Source: an uncultured Gammaproteobacteria bacterium (lineage in GTDB: Bacteria > Pseudomonadota > Gammaproteobacteria > UBA4575). Taken from it: 64,000 bases of DNA. Each line of letters opens with the position of its first letter. The first letter of the stretch is position 1. The notes under the pieces were generated by a model that did not search any database, was not told where the DNA came from, and saw only the letters and a program-made list of their open reading frames with translations. This document shows, one piece after another, positions 1 to 11,162 of this stretch. A program made the translations under genes and the position numbers. Location of the stretch: NCBI GenBank assembly GCA_951812785.1, contig OX638335.1, forward strand, positions 1,631,653 through 1,695,652, given 5' to 3'.

Positions 1-1123
1 TAAAGGTATCTTTATATGAACCTTCTATGGCATCAATAATCTGTGCATCACGGCCTGTGCCAAGTGTAGTCACCACTAACGCTTGAGTTTCTCCACGAGT
101 AAATAATGCTGATCCATGGGTACGAGGTAACACTCCAGTACGCACGTAAATGGGTCTGACTGTTTTGGTATCTCTTCCGTCGATTCGTGGCTCACCAGCG
201 ATAATTTTCCCACGAACAAGTCGCTTTTCTAACTTGCCAAATTCACCACTAACATCAGCTGCAGAAGGACCGTCGTCTGAACTAATCTCTTCAACGGCTT
301 TTGCTCTCAACTCACCAACGGCTTCTTGGCGAGAAAGCTTCTCTGAAATTTTATAAGCATCACTTAAAGGTTGTTCAAATGCAGCTGCCACTTTGTCTGC
401 TAAAGGTTTATCTTCTTCTTTTGCAATCCATTCCCAACGCGGCTTACCCACTTCACTGGAAAGTTCTTGAATTGCATTAATCACTACTTGCATCTCTTTA
501 TGCCCATGCATAACTGCACCTAACATAATGTCTTCTGACAAAATGTTTGCTTCTGACTCAACCATCAATACAGCACCATCAGTACCGGCGACGACTAATT
601 CAAGATCAGATTCTTTTAGCTGACTAATAGTAGGATTTAATACATATTGACCATTGATATAACCCACTTTGGCAGCACCGATAGGACCATCAAATGGAAT
701 ACCTGAAATAGATAACGCTGCTGAGGTTCCAATTAATGCAGGAATATCAGAGTCAACATCAGTATTCATCGATACTACTGTGGCAATCACTTGTACTTCG
801 TTCTTAAACCCTTTTGGGAATAAAGGGCGAATAGGACGATCAATGAGGCGGCAGGTTAGTGTTTCTTTTTCTGAAGGGCGGCCTTCACGTTTGAAGAATC
901 CACCAGGAATTTTACCTGCAGCATAAGTTTTTTCTTGATAGTTAACCGTGAGCGGAAAGAAATCTTGCCCTTCTCTAGCCTGCCTTACACCAACAGCGGT
1001 AACCAGAACTGACGTATCGCCCATACTAACTAAAACAGCACCGTCTGCCTGACGAGCAATTTCGCTAGTCTCAATGGTGACTTCATGTGCTCCGAATTGG
1101 AATGATTTCTTTATGCTTTTCAC
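1..1123 (-). CDS. pnp: Polyribonucleotide nucleotidyltransferase (PNPase), 5' part only
   Basis: Phosphorolytic 3'-5' exoribonuclease of the RNA degradosome. The frame stays open for 374 codons and runs off the left edge, so only the first RNase PH domain, the linker helices and the start of the second RNase PH domain are visible; the KH and S1 domains lie outside. The translation matches PNPase throughout, for example residues [10 protein letters not shown] near the start and DGRDTK-type residues before the second core. I chose a GTG start at 1123 because AGGA sits about 8 nt upstream and the first in-frame ATG would remove conserved N-terminal residues. It follows rpsO on the same strand, the usual rpsO-pnp order. 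Confidence 0.95.
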   Translation of the reverse strand, partial: MKSIKKSFQFGAHEVTIETSEIARQADGAVLVSMGDTSVLVTAVGVRQAREGQDFFPLTVNYQEKTYAAGKIPGGFFKREGRPSEKETLTCRLIDRPIRPLFPKGFKNEVQVIATVVSMNTDVDSDIPALIGTSAALSISGIPFDGPIGAAKVGYINGQYVLNPTISQLKESDLELVVAGTDGAVLMVESEANILSEDIMLGAVMHGHKEMQVVINAIQELSSEVGKPRWEWIAKEEDKPLADKVAAAFEQPLSDAYKISEKLSRQEAVGELRAKAVEEISSDDGPSAADVSGEFGKLEKRLVRGKIIAGEPRIDGRDTKTVRPIYVRTGVLPRTHGSALFTRGETQALVVTTLGTGRDAQIIDAIEGSYKDTF

Positions 1124-1260
1124 TCAAGATTTCCTGTATGAATTGAACGTTTAATTTTGAATACGAGAATACGGCACCGTGCGGACTTGCATAGTGTTAA
1201 TCAAAGATTTTCCTAAACTATAAGGCATGGCTGCGCAGTGTTTGCTGAGCCACAAAAATA

Positions 1261-1530
1261 TTATCGACGCAGACCTAATGATGAAATCAGCTGCTGATAG
1301 CGTGGCTGATCTTTGCGTTTAATATAATCAAGCAACTTACGTCGCTGAGTGACCATCTTTAACAAGCCATGACGAGAATGGTGATCATGTTTGTGGCTTG
1401 AAAAATGGTCACCCAGGTACTTTATTCGAGCAGATAGTAGTGCCACCTGAACCTCTGGTGATCCAGTGTCATTTGCTGACTGTTGATATTGCTTGACGAT
1501 GCCCGACTTATCTTCCGCTGTTAGTGCCAT
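1261..1530 (-). CDS. rpsO: 30S ribosomal protein S15
   Basis: Small-subunit protein that binds 16S rRNA at the three-way junction of helices 20-22 and organises the platform. It is 89 residues, the usual length, and carries the family core ([13 protein letters not shown], then the [12 protein letters not shown] segment and a basic C-terminal helix). It lies between truB and pnp on the minus strand. In relatives S15 represses its own mRNA through a leader structure; I could not define that structure here. Confidence 0.98.
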   Translation of the reverse strand: MALTAEDKSGIVKQYQQSANDTGSPEVQVALLSARIKYLGDHFSSHKHDHHSRHGLLKMVTQRRKLLDYIKRKDQPRYQQLISSLGLRR

Positions 1531-1625
1531 TTTTATAAACTTTCTAGTAGTATTTTACTGGGTGGTGTTCTTAAGAGCGCGCGATTCTACCATGTGTCCG
1601 CAAAGGCACAATACCTTAAATTGCT

Positions 1626-2543
1626 TTAAGACATGTAAAACTTACTAAAATGTACAAATCCATCGTTTTTCTGCTCTCCTAAGCCCCGAAAAACACGGTT
1701 GGTATCATAAATACGGACATACTGGCTATTCAAATCGGCAGGAAATCTAATTTTGCGCCCTTGCTCTAAAGACAAAACCAGTCCATTTTTCATTTCATAC
1801 TGCGGATAATCATAATAGGCTGCTTCTGCGGGCAGAATTGTTCTCTCCAGTGCTAACGCTCCATCCGCGCTCAATTGCTCCAATTGTTCGTAGGTATACA
1901 TATTGTGGGTCAAGCCAAACGTGCCTACCGATAATCTGCGCAACTCATCAACGTGCGCCAGACATCCTAACTTTGCGCCAAGATCTTCGACCAATGTGCG
2001 AATATACGTGCCTTTCGAACAATGTACTGTCATGGCGACTTTGTCACTTTGAATATTATCGATAGTAATTGAGTAGATATGTACCTGGCGTGATGCACGC
2101 TCTACTTGTTTACCTTCTCTGGCTAACTTATACATAGGCACACCATCTTTTTTGATTGCAGAATACATTGGCGGTATCTGATCAATATCGCCTTCAAAAG
2201 ATTTAACCGCTGCCGCTAATCCATCAAAGTGCTGCTGATTGACATTGGCAGTTGCAACCACTTGCCCTTCTTTATCTCCAGTGTCTGTTTGCTCTCCAAG
2301 TTTAGCCACAACGTAGTAAGATTTCTTGGAACTCATCACGTGATCTGCAATTTTAGTCGCGCGACCAAAACATAATACCAACGCACCTGTGGCTAGGGGA
2401 TCTAATGTTCCTGTGTGCCCAGCTTTTTTAGCATTAAACAAGTGCTTTACGCGCTGCAAAGCATGATTTGAACTGAGACCAAGAGATTTATCAAGAACCA
2501 GTAAACCGTGAATATCACGGCCAAATTTATTTTTCTTTGACAA
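1626..2543 (-). CDS. truB: tRNA pseudouridine(55) synthase
   Basis: Makes pseudouridine 55 in the T-loop of tRNAs. It is 305 residues; motif II GTLDPLATG holds the catalytic Asp at residue 48. The C-terminal part resembles the TruB PUA-like extension. The start is a TTG at 2543 giving MSKKNKFGRD; no ATG lies upstream in frame and the Shine-Dalgarno is weak, so translation may depend on coupling to rbfA 66 nt upstream. Part of the rimP-nusA-infB-rbfA-truB-rpsO-pnp cluster. Confidence 0.96.
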   Translation of the reverse strand: MSKKNKFGRDIHGLLVLDKSLGLSSNHALQRVKHLFNAKKAGHTGTLDPLATGALVLCFGRATKIADHVMSSKKSYYVVAKLGEQTDTGDKEGQVVATANVNQQHFDGLAAAVKSFEGDIDQIPPMYSAIKKDGVPMYKLAREGKQVERASRQVHIYSITIDNIQSDKVAMTVHCSKGTYIRTLVEDLGAKLGCLAHVDELRRLSVGTFGLTHNMYTYEQLEQLSADGALALERTILPAEAAYYDYPQYEMKNGLVLSLEQGRKIRFPADLNSQYVRIYDTNRVFRGLGEQKNDGFVHFSKFYMS

Positions 2544-2609
2544 GGGCTGTATTGATACGAAAATTAATTCAAGGAAGTTTATAGCCGATAAATTAGGACT
2601 ATTTTAAAA

Positions 2610-2960
2610 TTAATCCAGCTTTTCTTTAGCTAATATGTCATTCAAGCGAGCGGATCGCTCCAAGGTGTCATCGTAGTGGAACGATAGTGTCGGAATAATA
2701 CGCAAGCGCATTAACTTCCCGAGTTCTTTGCGCAAATATGCAGAGCAACTATTTAAGCCAACCTGCAATTCTTTAATATCTTTGTTTTGCTTGTAAGGAG
2801 AGAAATAAATTTTTGCAGCAGAAAGATCTTTAGTCACCACCACTTCTGAAATAGAAAAATCCTTCACTCTTGGATCATTCACTGAATCTCTTATCAGTAC
2901 AACCAATTCTCTTCGGATTTGTTCTGCAACACGTAATGCACGAGGAAAGTCTTTAGGCAT
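2610..2960 (-). CDS. rbfA: 30S ribosome-binding factor A
   Basis: Late-acting 30S maturation factor with a KH-like fold that binds near helix 1 of 16S rRNA; needed for cold growth in E. coli. It is 116 residues, close to the usual size, and shows the family segments RVAEQIRREL and the C-terminal IPTLSFHYDDTLE. Its ATG lies only 2 nt after the infB stop codon, so the two are surely co-transcribed and probably translationally coupled. Confidence 0.96.
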   Translation of the reverse strand: MPKDFPRALRVAEQIRRELVVLIRDSVNDPRVKDFSISEVVVTKDLSAAKIYFSPYKQNKDIKELQVGLNSCSAYLRKELGKLMRLRIIPTLSFHYDDTLERSARLNDILAKEKLD

Positions 2961-2962
2961 GC

Positions 2963-5461
2963 TTATGCAATGGTACGTGCCACTTCAGTTCGCTCAAAAA
3001 CTTCAATGCTGTCACCAGACTTCACATCATTATAGTTTTTAACCGCGATACCACACTCTGTGCCAGCACGAACTTCAGACACGTTGTCTTTATGTCGACG
3101 CAACGACTCTAGTTCACCTTCGTAAATAACAACGTTATCGCGTAACACGCGAATTGGATTACCTTTCTTGACTACCCCATCAACCACCTGGCAACCAGCT
3201 ACCGCACCAAGAATAGAAGACTTAAACACATCTTTGACTTCAGCAATACCAACAATCTCTTCACGCAATTCTGGAGATAACAGTCCATTCATTGCATCTT
3301 TAACATCATCTATTGCGTCATAAATGATGCTGTAATAACGCAAATCAACACCGGTTTCTTCTAATGCTCTGCGCGCACTAGCATCCGCTCGAACGTTGAA
3401 ACCAGTCACTATCGCGTTGGAAGCGGCAGCTAAATTTATGTCTGACTCAGTAATTCCCCCTACTCCAGAACTTACAATTGTGACTTTCACTTCATCAGTT
3501 GATAGATCTGTTAAGGAATCACGTAATGCTTCTGCACTACCTTGCACATCAGCCTTAATCAAAATATTAACTACTTCAGTTTCACCTTCTTGCATTTGAT
3601 TAAAGATATTTTCAAGCTTCGCTGATTGTTGTGCCGCGAGCTTTGATTCTCTTGTTTTACCTTTGCGTACTTCGGCTACTTCACGCGCTTTACGATCATT
3701 CTCAACCACGATGGCTTCTTCACCTGCCCGAACTGTGCCGGACAAACCAAGCACAACAACCGGTAATGAAGGACCGGCAGATTCAACCTGATTGCCTTGC
3801 TCATCAAACATGGCACGAACACGCCCGTATTCTTCACCACATAAGAGAATATCTCCACGGGATAATTCACCTTCCTGAACCAAGATTGTGCTGACAGGAC
3901 CACGCCCTTTATCCAAAGTAGATTCAATAACAATACCTGTCGCAGGGCCCTCAGGCACACCGACTAATTCCATCACTTCTGCCTGTAGGCTTAACGCACT
4001 AAGAAGTTCATCAATGCCTTGACCCGTCTTGGCAGAGACATTAATAAATTGCACGTCGCCACCCCATTCTTCAGGAATAACATCTAATCCTGATAAATCA
4101 GTACGCACTCGGTCTGGATCAGCATCTTCTTTGTCCATTTTATTAACCGCTACAACCATTGGCACACCGGCCGCTTTTGAATGCTTCACAGCCTCTGCTG
4201 TTTGCGGCATAACACCATCATCTGCAGATACAACCAATATAACAATATCTGTCGCTTGAGCTCCTCGTGCACGCATAGCAGTAAATGCAGCGTGTCCCGG
4301 CGTATCCAAGAAGGTAATTACTCCGTTAGCAGTTTCCACATGGTATGCACCAATATGCTGCGTAATACCACCGGCCTCCCCTGCTGCAACTCGCGAATGG
4401 CGGATGTAGTCTAGTAATGAAGTTTTTCCATGATCAACATGACCCATGACTGTCACAACTGGAGGCCGTGTTACCGATGCTTTTGAGTCATAGACATGCT
4501 TAACAAGCTTAGACTCAATATCATTTTCTACAAATGGTTTAGCAGTATGCCCAAGCTCTTCTACCACTAGAATCGCTGTATCTTGATCAATCACTTGGTT
4601 GATGGTGGCCATCGCCCCCATATTCATCATGACTTTAATCACTTCAGCCGCTTTAATTGCCATTTTTTGCGCAAGGTCTGATACAGAAATGCTTTCCGGA
4701 ACCAATACTTCTTTCACCACAGGAGCGACAGGGCGCTCAAAACCATGCTTGCCTGATGCTTCTACTCTCTGTGTACGTGATCTAGTTTTTGGCTTACGAC
4801 GCCCACGCTTATCGCTGGCAACATGCAATTCTTTTCGCTTAGCATGACCATCATTTTTACCTTTCTTACGATTGACTTTTTTGTCTTTTGCGGGTGCTTC
4901 TTTACCCGGTGTCGCAGGTGCTGGCGCAACACTTGATATCTGCTTCTCTTGTGCAGCAGCTTCTGCTGCAATGCGTTGTTGTTCTGCTTCTTTAGCTACG
5001 ATCTCTTCTTGTGCTTTACGTTCTTCATCAGCAATTCGCGCAGCTTCTGCGTCTTTTAAGTCTTGCTCTTTTTTCTCTGCAGCAAGTCTATGCTGCTCAG
5101 TCTCTTCCTCTTCTCTACGCTCTTGCTCTTCGATTAATTCACTACGCTGTACGTAAGTTTTCTTTCTACGCACTTCAACGTTAACAGTCTTCGTAGTTGC
5201 GGTACGACCTTGTCCTCCACCACTGACTTTCAGCTGCGAGGTGCTCTTACGCCGTAAAGTAATTTTTTTACCTTCAGCGGAACCACCTAACTTTGAGCTT
5301 TTGCTTTGTCGCAAATGCTCTAGTAACTGTAGCTTCTCACTATCTGAGATTTCCTGATCAGGCGCAGAAAAACTTAATCCAGCATCTTTAAGCTGCTCCA
5401 GTAATTTATCAACTGGAGTCCCAACGACTTCTGCTAATTGTTGTACAGTGACTTGTGCCAT
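2963..5461 (-). CDS. infB: Translation initiation factor IF-2
   Basis: GTPase that delivers initiator tRNA to the 30S P site and promotes subunit joining. It is 832 residues. An N-terminal IF2_N domain (about 1-50) is followed by a long charged Glu/Ala/Lys/Arg-rich linker (about 100-235), a second IF2_N-like domain (about 255-305), and the G domain with G1 GHVDHGKT at residues 340-347, DTPGH and NKMD. Domains II, III and the C-terminal initiator-tRNA-binding domain follow. It lies 12 nt after nusA. Confidence 0.98.
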   Translation of the reverse strand: MAQVTVQQLAEVVGTPVDKLLEQLKDAGLSFSAPDQEISDSEKLQLLEHLRQSKSSKLGGSAEGKKITLRRKSTSQLKVSGGGQGRTATTKTVNVEVRRKKTYVQRSELIEEQERREEEETEQHRLAAEKKEQDLKDAEAARIADEERKAQEEIVAKEAEQQRIAAEAAAQEKQISSVAPAPATPGKEAPAKDKKVNRKKGKNDGHAKRKELHVASDKRGRRKPKTRSRTQRVEASGKHGFERPVAPVVKEVLVPESISVSDLAQKMAIKAAEVIKVMMNMGAMATINQVIDQDTAILVVEELGHTAKPFVENDIESKLVKHVYDSKASVTRPPVVTVMGHVDHGKTSLLDYIRHSRVAAGEAGGITQHIGAYHVETANGVITFLDTPGHAAFTAMRARGAQATDIVILVVSADDGVMPQTAEAVKHSKAAGVPMVVAVNKMDKEDADPDRVRTDLSGLDVIPEEWGGDVQFINVSAKTGQGIDELLSALSLQAEVMELVGVPEGPATGIVIESTLDKGRGPVSTILVQEGELSRGDILLCGEEYGRVRAMFDEQGNQVESAGPSLPVVVLGLSGTVRAGEEAIVVENDRKAREVAEVRKGKTRESKLAAQQSAKLENIFNQMQEGETEVVNILIKADVQGSAEALRDSLTDLSTDEVKVTIVSSGVGGITESDINLAAASNAIVTGFNVRADASARRALEETGVDLRYYSIIYDAIDDVKDAMNGLLSPELREEIVGIAEVKDVFKSSILGAVAGCQVVDGVVKKGNPIRVLRDNVVIYEGELESLRRHKDNVSEVRAGTECGIAVKNYNDVKSGDSIEVFERTEVARTIA

Positions 5462-5473
5462 GCGCCCTCTATT

Positions 5474-6973
5474 TTATTTTGTTTCTTCTGCTGCAAACCA
5501 TGGTGCGCGCGCTTCCATAATCAGCTCGCCCGCTTTTTCTTCTGTCAGCCCATCAATATCAGAGATATCATCAACCGCTTGTTCAGCCAAATCTTCCATA
5601 GTGGTGACACCTCTAGCTGCTAACTCAAAAACTATATCGCGTGCCATCCCGGCCATTTCTAATAAGTCTTCAGCAGGCTCTGCGGAATCTTCGCCACCGC
5701 CAGAAATTGCATGAGTTAATAATGCATCACGTGCACGGCCTCTTAGCTCGTCGACCATTTGCTCATCAAATTCTTCGACTTCCAACAATTCTTTAGGTGG
5801 TACGTAGGCAATTTCATCAACCGTTGAAAATCCTTCCTGGACTAAAATTGCGGCCACTTCTTCATCCACGGCTAAATTATCCATGAACAGCTTCTGAAGA
5901 ACTTTCATTTCACCTTCATTCTTCTCTTCCGCCTGACCTTCAGTCATCACATTTAGCTCCCAACCAGTCAATTCACTGGCAAGCTTCACATTCTGCCCGC
6001 CACGACCAATGGCTTGAGATAATTTTTCTTCTTCGACCGCGATATCCATGCTGTTAGATTCTTCATCAACAACAATTGATAAGGTCACTGCTGGAGACAT
6101 TGCATTGATAACAAATTGTGCAGGGTTTTCATCCCACAAAATTATATCGATACGTTCACCCGCCAGCTCATTGGAAACAGACTGGACACGTGACCCACGC
6201 ATGCCTACACAGGCACCTACGGGATCAAGTCTCGGATCAAGAGAACGCACCGCTATCTTGGCGCGCAAACCTGGATCACGCGCTGCTCCCAGTACATCAA
6301 TCAAATTTTGTCCCACTTCTGGAACTTCAAGTTTAAATAACTCAATCAAGAATTCTGGTACTGTTCTGGTAAGAAACAACTGCGGGCCTCGTACTTCTGA
6401 GCGCACATCTTTTAAGTAGGCACGAATACGATCACCTGGACGAACTGATTCACGGGGAACTAGATCTTCCCTAGAAATGAAGCCTTCTGCGTTACCGCCC
6501 AAATCGATGTATACGCCACTGTGCTCTGAACGTTTAACCACGCCCATTACCAACTCACCAATACGATTAGCATATGCATCAAAAATTTGCGCACGCTCTG
6601 CTTCTCGCACTTTCTGCACAATTACTTGCTTTGCGGTATGTGCTGCAATCCGGCCAAAGGCAACAGATTCAATGCTTTCTTCTACGTACGCACCAATTTG
6701 AATATCAGGGTGATTTTGTATCGCGTAGCTATATAAAATTTGCTTATCTGGAGATTCAAATTCAGGATCTTCATCATCCATCACCAACCAGCGGCGGAAT
6801 GTATCGTAGTCACCTGACTCACGATCAATCCCCACACGCACATCAATATCTTTGGTATAGCGCTTACGTGTCGCTGTTGCTAATGCAGCTTCTATGGCCT
6901 GAAAGATAATATCTTTCTCAACACCTTTCTCGTTAGAAACAGTATCTGCAACCATTAAAATTTCTTTATTCAT
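5474..6973 (-). CDS. nusA: Transcription termination/antitermination protein NusA
   Basis: RNA polymerase-associated factor that modulates pausing, termination and antitermination. It is 499 residues, the usual gammaproteobacterial length. Visible parts are the N-terminal RNAP-binding domain (MNKEILMVADTVSNEKGV), an S1 domain (GVVKRSEHSGVYIDLGGNAEG), two KH domains (including EEEKLSQAIGRGGQNVKLAS) and two C-terminal acidic helix-hairpin repeats. It sits 23 nt after rimP and 12 nt before infB in the classic cluster. Confidence 0.98.
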   Translation of the reverse strand: MNKEILMVADTVSNEKGVEKDIIFQAIEAALATATRKRYTKDIDVRVGIDRESGDYDTFRRWLVMDDEDPEFESPDKQILYSYAIQNHPDIQIGAYVEESIESVAFGRIAAHTAKQVIVQKVREAERAQIFDAYANRIGELVMGVVKRSEHSGVYIDLGGNAEGFISREDLVPRESVRPGDRIRAYLKDVRSEVRGPQLFLTRTVPEFLIELFKLEVPEVGQNLIDVLGAARDPGLRAKIAVRSLDPRLDPVGACVGMRGSRVQSVSNELAGERIDIILWDENPAQFVINAMSPAVTLSIVVDEESNSMDIAVEEEKLSQAIGRGGQNVKLASELTGWELNVMTEGQAEEKNEGEMKVLQKLFMDNLAVDEEVAAILVQEGFSTVDEIAYVPPKELLEVEEFDEQMVDELRGRARDALLTHAISGGGEDSAEPAEDLLEMAGMARDIVFELAARGVTTMEDLAEQAVDDISDIDGLTEEKAGELIMEARAPWFAAEETK

Positions 6974-6996
6974 AACCCATGCATTCCTAAAGTGCC

Positions 6997-7458
6997 CTAT
7001 TTTAACTCGCTATAAATTAAATTTGCTCGTTTCACCGCATTCAACGGAAATTCAACCAGCTCACCATCGACTGTCATAGTGACGTTTTCTTCATCTAGCT
7101 TAGTAAGAATCCCTAAAAAATTTCTTCTCTCTTGTACCGTCCAACCCAACCTTACTTTAATTTCTTTTCCCAGATACTTTTCGAAGTGTGCACGCTTCAT
7201 CAGCGGCCGATCTAATCCTGGAGAGGACACTTCTAGCGTATATGCCACACTAATAGGATCTTCTACATCCAATATTCCACTGATTTGGTGGCTCACATCT
7301 GAGCAGTTATCTACCGTGATGCCGTCATCATGATCGATAAATATCTTCACATGAGCATGGTTCTCTGAGTTCTTAAGCTGAACACCCCAGAGATCAAAGC
7401 CCAATCCTTTTACAATTGGCGCAAATAACGCTTCAAGACCATCCGAATCTAGCTTCAC
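6997..7458 (-). CDS. rimP: Ribosome maturation factor RimP
   Basis: Assembly factor for the 30S subunit. It is 153 residues with the family features GFDLWGVQL near the N-terminus and TLEVSSPGLDRPL in the middle. The start is a GTG at 7458, with AGGAAGG about 7 nt upstream, which fits the family N-terminus. It is the first protein gene after tRNA-fMet, and a factor-independent terminator-like hairpin lies about 43 nt upstream in its leader. Confidence 0.96.
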   Translation of the reverse strand: MKLDSDGLEALFAPIVKGLGFDLWGVQLKNSENHAHVKIFIDHDDGITVDNCSDVSHQISGILDVEDPISVAYTLEVSSPGLDRPLMKRAHFEKYLGKEIKVRLGWTVQERRNFLGILTKLDEENVTMTVDGELVEFPLNAVKRANLIYSELK

Positions 7459-7496
7459 GTCCGCCTTCCTAATATCGCCAAATTTTCATTCGGCCA

Positions 7497-7524
7497 ACAA
7501 AAAAGCCCCAAACGGGGCCTCTAA
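7497..7524 (-). terminator. Terminator-like hairpin in the rimP leader
   Basis: On the minus strand a GCCCC stem, TTTG-rich loop and GGGGC are followed directly by six T. This is a factor-independent terminator located between tRNA-fMet and rimP. It could end tRNA-fMet transcripts, or act as an attenuator that NusA and antitermination regulate, as upstream terminators do in the E. coli metY-nusA operon. The second role is inference. Confidence 0.75.
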
Positions 7525-8007
7525 CTAACATCCTGTGTCCACCACAACTACGACTAACACGCGGAGTATATTTTACAGTGCTCAATTCAGCAACAACAAT
7601 TACACCTATCTCATCACTTAAATTACTCTATTTTTAGGATCTGATCATTCTCAATATTTCATTGAACTCTGACACTTCTGCTTCAAACTCAATTTGAGAA
7701 GCTCTTGAACTTAAAAGTGTGACGAAACTCAACCAGCTCTTGTTTGGTCGCCAAATTAAACAACTATTTTGATTTAATTCTCAAAATTAATTTGTGAAAT
7801 CCCTCCTAACCTTCTGTAACAAAGACACTCGACATTCATATTCTTTATAATAACTACCCATAACTTCTCTGATGACTTAAGGCTTTATTCTATAATTTTG
7901 AAGATGGCTTTGGTGAAAAGCTAATTAACGCCCAATATGCGGGTAATGGAAGCTTGAGATAGCTACTTCCCCATATTAAAAATTAGACAAGAAATTTAAG
8001 ATTTCAG
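7525..8007. other. Non-coding spacer between rimP leader and tRNA-fMet
   Basis: About 480 nt of A+T-rich sequence with stops in all frames at short intervals. I see no convincing gene. It may hold a second promoter for rimP-nusA-infB downstream of the tRNA, but I could not pick one out with confidence. Confidence 0.6.
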
Positions 8008-8084
<77 letters not shown>

Positions 8085-8224
8085 TCAATAAAGGCATGTT
8101 CACTTACGTGAATTCTACGAGTATTTACAAACACTTGGCGTGTTCATCTCGCGTCAATCTGAGCGAGGGAGTGTACGCAGCTCACGCTTATATATCAAGG
8201 TGGTTTAAAGTGAATTTTTCTTGA

Positions 8225-9652
8225 TCAACCAATGACCTGTTTACACATTTCCAGCAGCATTTGAGGGAATAGGAATAAGCCCACGACGAGCAATGCATGG
8301 ATACTCAGCACAGAGATATGTCCGGCTGGCATGGGTTGAGATCCTTGAGTGTCACTTTCTTCAAAGTACATCAGCTTGATCACGCGTAGATAGTAAAATG
8401 CGCCAATCACAGATGCCACCACTGCGAAAACTGCCAACTCAATCCATCCGCTAGTCACTAATGCTTGCAGAATATTTAGCTTGGCATAGAAGCCTACCGT
8501 CATTGGGATACCTGCCATAGAAAACATCAGTAGCAATAACAAGAACGCCAACCACGGGTAGATTTTACCTAGCCCTTGTAAGTCAACCAAGTTTTCCAAA
8601 GGGTGATTCATACGTTCCGCGCAAAGCAATACACCAAATACTGCCGAGCTCATCAAGGCGTATATCAATGTATAAAATAATGCTGCCGAATAACCATCTT
8701 GGTTACCCACTAATAGTCCTAACAATATGTAGCCAACATGACCGATGGTAGAGTAACCCAACATACGTCTTAAATTAGTTTGCGCAATAGCAACAATATT
8801 GCCCATCGCCAACGATAGCAGTGCTAAGACAACCAACGATTGTTGCCAGTATTCATGCATAAATTGCAAACCATCCATGAGCAATCTCAAGGCTAATAAC
8901 AATCCAGCGATTTTAGGCACACTGGCAACAAGCAAAGTGACTGGTAACGGCGCGCCTTGATACACATCAGGTAACCACATATGGAAAGGAACCGCGCCAA
9001 GCTTGAAAGCCAATCCAATAACAATGAATATGACAGCCGCAATAATTCCCAAGCCTATTTCATTTTCAACACTGAGTTCAGACAAGAATAATGTGCCTGT
9101 TAAACCATAAATTAGTGAGATTCCATAAAGCAAAAATCCCGAGGCAATTGCACCTAGCACAAAATATTTAATCGCCGCTTCCGAGCTAACAGAATCATCT
9201 CGATTCATCGCTACTAACGCGTACATGGAGAGTGAAAGCAATTCCAGCCCTAAGTAAATCATTAACAAATGATTGGCAGAACTGATCAACATCATTCCTA
9301 ACAAAGAAAATAATGCTAACGAGTAATACTCGCCACGCGGGTAGTTATATTTATTTATAAATCCACGTGAATATAGTATGACTACCATCATAAACGCACT
9401 CATAGAAGATTTAGCCAATACTGACAAATCATCATCTATGTAAAAATCATTAAACAACTCTATCGCTTGACCTGTAAATGGGCGCGCACATAAATACAGT
9501 GTGGCCAACAATACTGCCTGAGTTAAAACAAACGTCCAGTGACTTTGTGCCGACACAAATGGCCCTGTTAACAATACAAGACACGCGCCCAGCAGCAATA
9601 CGATCTCTGGCACTGCAAGAATATACTCGATTATCATGGTTTCTATTTGCAT
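8225..9652 (-). CDS. nuoN: NADH-quinone oxidoreductase subunit N
   Basis: Antiporter-like proton-pumping membrane subunit of complex I. It is 475 residues and hydrophobic almost throughout, consistent with about 14 transmembrane helices. Family segments include LGLELLSLSMYALVAMNR (with the Glu of the antiporter-like core) and FKLGAVPFHMWLPDVYQGAP. It is the last gene of the nuo operon, 1 nt after nuoM. Confidence 0.97.
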   Translation of the reverse strand: MQIETMIIEYILAVPEIVLLLGACLVLLTGPFVSAQSHWTFVLTQAVLLATLYLCARPFTGQAIELFNDFYIDDDLSVLAKSSMSAFMMVVILYSRGFINKYNYPRGEYYSLALFSLLGMMLISSANHLLMIYLGLELLSLSMYALVAMNRDDSVSSEAAIKYFVLGAIASGFLLYGISLIYGLTGTLFLSELSVENEIGLGIIAAVIFIVIGLAFKLGAVPFHMWLPDVYQGAPLPVTLLVASVPKIAGLLLALRLLMDGLQFMHEYWQQSLVVLALLSLAMGNIVAIAQTNLRRMLGYSTIGHVGYILLGLLVGNQDGYSAALFYTLIYALMSSAVFGVLLCAERMNHPLENLVDLQGLGKIYPWLAFLLLLLMFSMAGIPMTVGFYAKLNILQALVTSGWIELAVFAVVASVIGAFYYLRVIKLMYFEESDTQGSQPMPAGHISVLSIHALLVVGLFLFPQMLLEMCKQVIG

Positions 9653-9653
9653 A

Positions 9654-11162
9654 TCATGAAATCTTAGTCATCAACGCTAGATTTAACACTCTCTCTAGAG
9701 AAGGTTGTAGATATTCAACTAAAGGCGCAGGCCAAACACCTAACGCAATCACCATTAATGCTAGCGTCATTAAAATTAAAAATTCGCGCGCATTAACATC
9801 TTGCAATGCCGCGACTGATTCATTTAACACGTCACCAAAAATAACACGCTTAACCAACCACAAAGAATAAGCAGCACCAACAATCAAAGTAATCGCTGCT
9901 AATGCGGAATACCATAAGTTCGCATCAAAACTAGCCACAATTACCATGAATTCACCAACAAACCCAGAAGTACCTGGCAAGCCAGAATTAGCCATTGCAA
10001 ACAACACCATGAATGCAGCAAATACAGGCATGCTATTCACTACACCTCGATAGTCGTCTATATTGCGCGAATGCATGCGATCATAAAGAACGCCGACACA
10101 TAAGAATAACGCACCCGAGATAAATCCATGCGATATCATTTGAATCATACCGCCCTGTAACGCCAGCATTTGGAAGTCTGTATTGGCTGCTGTCATTTGA
10201 TGAATAACAAAGAAACCTAACGTCACAAAACCCATATGTGCAATTGAAGAATATGCGATGAGTTTTTTCATGTCTTTTTGTGCCAAGGCGACAAAACCAA
10301 TATAGACAATTGCAATTAACGACATTGCAATTAACAACCAATCTAATTCACGACTTGCATCCGGTGTAATTGGCAGATTGAAACGCAAGAATCCATAGCC
10401 ACCAATTTTCAGCATAATCGCCGCAAGTATGACTGACCCACCTGTTGGCGCTTCTACGTGTGCATCCGGCAACCACGTATGTACTGGCCACATTGGCACT
10501 TTAACGGCAAAGGCAATTAAGAAGGCTAAAAATATAAATATTTGTACATTCAGCGGAATGGCAGCATTGGATAACTGTGAAATTTCAAATGTGTTTGTTG
10601 TTGAATATAAATACAACAGCGCAATCAACATAAACACCGAACCGAAGAACGTGTACAAAAAGAACTTAATCGTCGCGTAAACGCGTCTTGGGCCACCCCA
10701 CATTCCTATAATAAGAAACATAGGAATCAGCATGGCTTCAAAGAATACATAGAACAACATAGCATCTAAGGCACAGAACACTCCCACCATTAGTCCTTCA
10801 AGTAACAAGAAGGCAGCCAAGTAATTATGCATTTGATGCTTTACATTCGTCCAACTGGCGATCACTACTAACAATGTTATAAACACTGTTAGCACAATTA
10901 AGGTAATCGAAATAGCATCGGCACCTAAGGCATAATAAATATCGAATGATTCAATCCAACGATGCTTTTCAACAAACTGCATGTCTGCAGACATATGAGA
11001 ATTAGTAATCAACAATACACCTAAAATCATTTCCACCATTGAAACAATCAAGGCAAACCATTTCACCCCTTCGCCAACTCCTCGACCCATCACCATAATG
11101 AGGATCGCCGCAAGAATCGGTATCCAGATTAATATACTGAGAATAGGCATATCCATGTGCAT
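9654..11162 (-). CDS. nuoM: NADH-quinone oxidoreductase subunit M
   Basis: Second antiporter-like proton-channel subunit of complex I, 502 residues, polytopic. The segment FFEAMLIPMFLIIGMWGG carries the conserved TM5 Glu, and KVPMWPVHTWLPDAHVEAPT and AYSSIAHMGFV are family hallmarks. The annotated start (MHMDMPILS) has two nearby alternative ATGs at codons 3 and 5. It abuts nuoL with no spacer. Confidence 0.97.
   Translation of the reverse strand: MHMDMPILSILIWIPILAAILIMVMGRGVGEGVKWFALIVSMVEMILGVLLITNSHMSADMQFVEKHRWIESFDIYYALGADAISITLIVLTVFITLLVVIASWTNVKHQMHNYLAAFLLLEGLMVGVFCALDAMLFYVFFEAMLIPMFLIIGMWGGPRRVYATIKFFLYTFFGSVFMLIALLYLYSTTNTFEISQLSNAAIPLNVQIFIFLAFLIAFAVKVPMWPVHTWLPDAHVEAPTGGSVILAAIMLKIGGYGFLRFNLPITPDASRELDWLLIAMSLIAIVYIGFVALAQKDMKKLIAYSSIAHMGFVTLGFFVIHQMTAANTDFQMLALQGGMIQMISHGFISGALFLCVGVLYDRMHSRNIDDYRGVVNSMPVFAAFMVLFAMANSGLPGTSGFVGEFMVIVASFDANLWYSALAAITLIVGAAYSLWLVKRVIFGDVLNESVAALQDVNAREFLILMTLALMVIALGVWPAPLVEYLQPSLERVLNLALMTKIS

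Noticed and set aside
1229-1251. GGCT...AGCC hairpin between rpsO and pnp
   Set aside because: Stem is broken by mismatches and no T-run follows; too weak to call a terminator, though an RNase site is possible.
3396-5156. Several plus-strand frames of 67-94 codons across infB
   Set aside because: They lie opposite a strongly conserved infB frame and their translations show no family pattern; shadows of codon bias.
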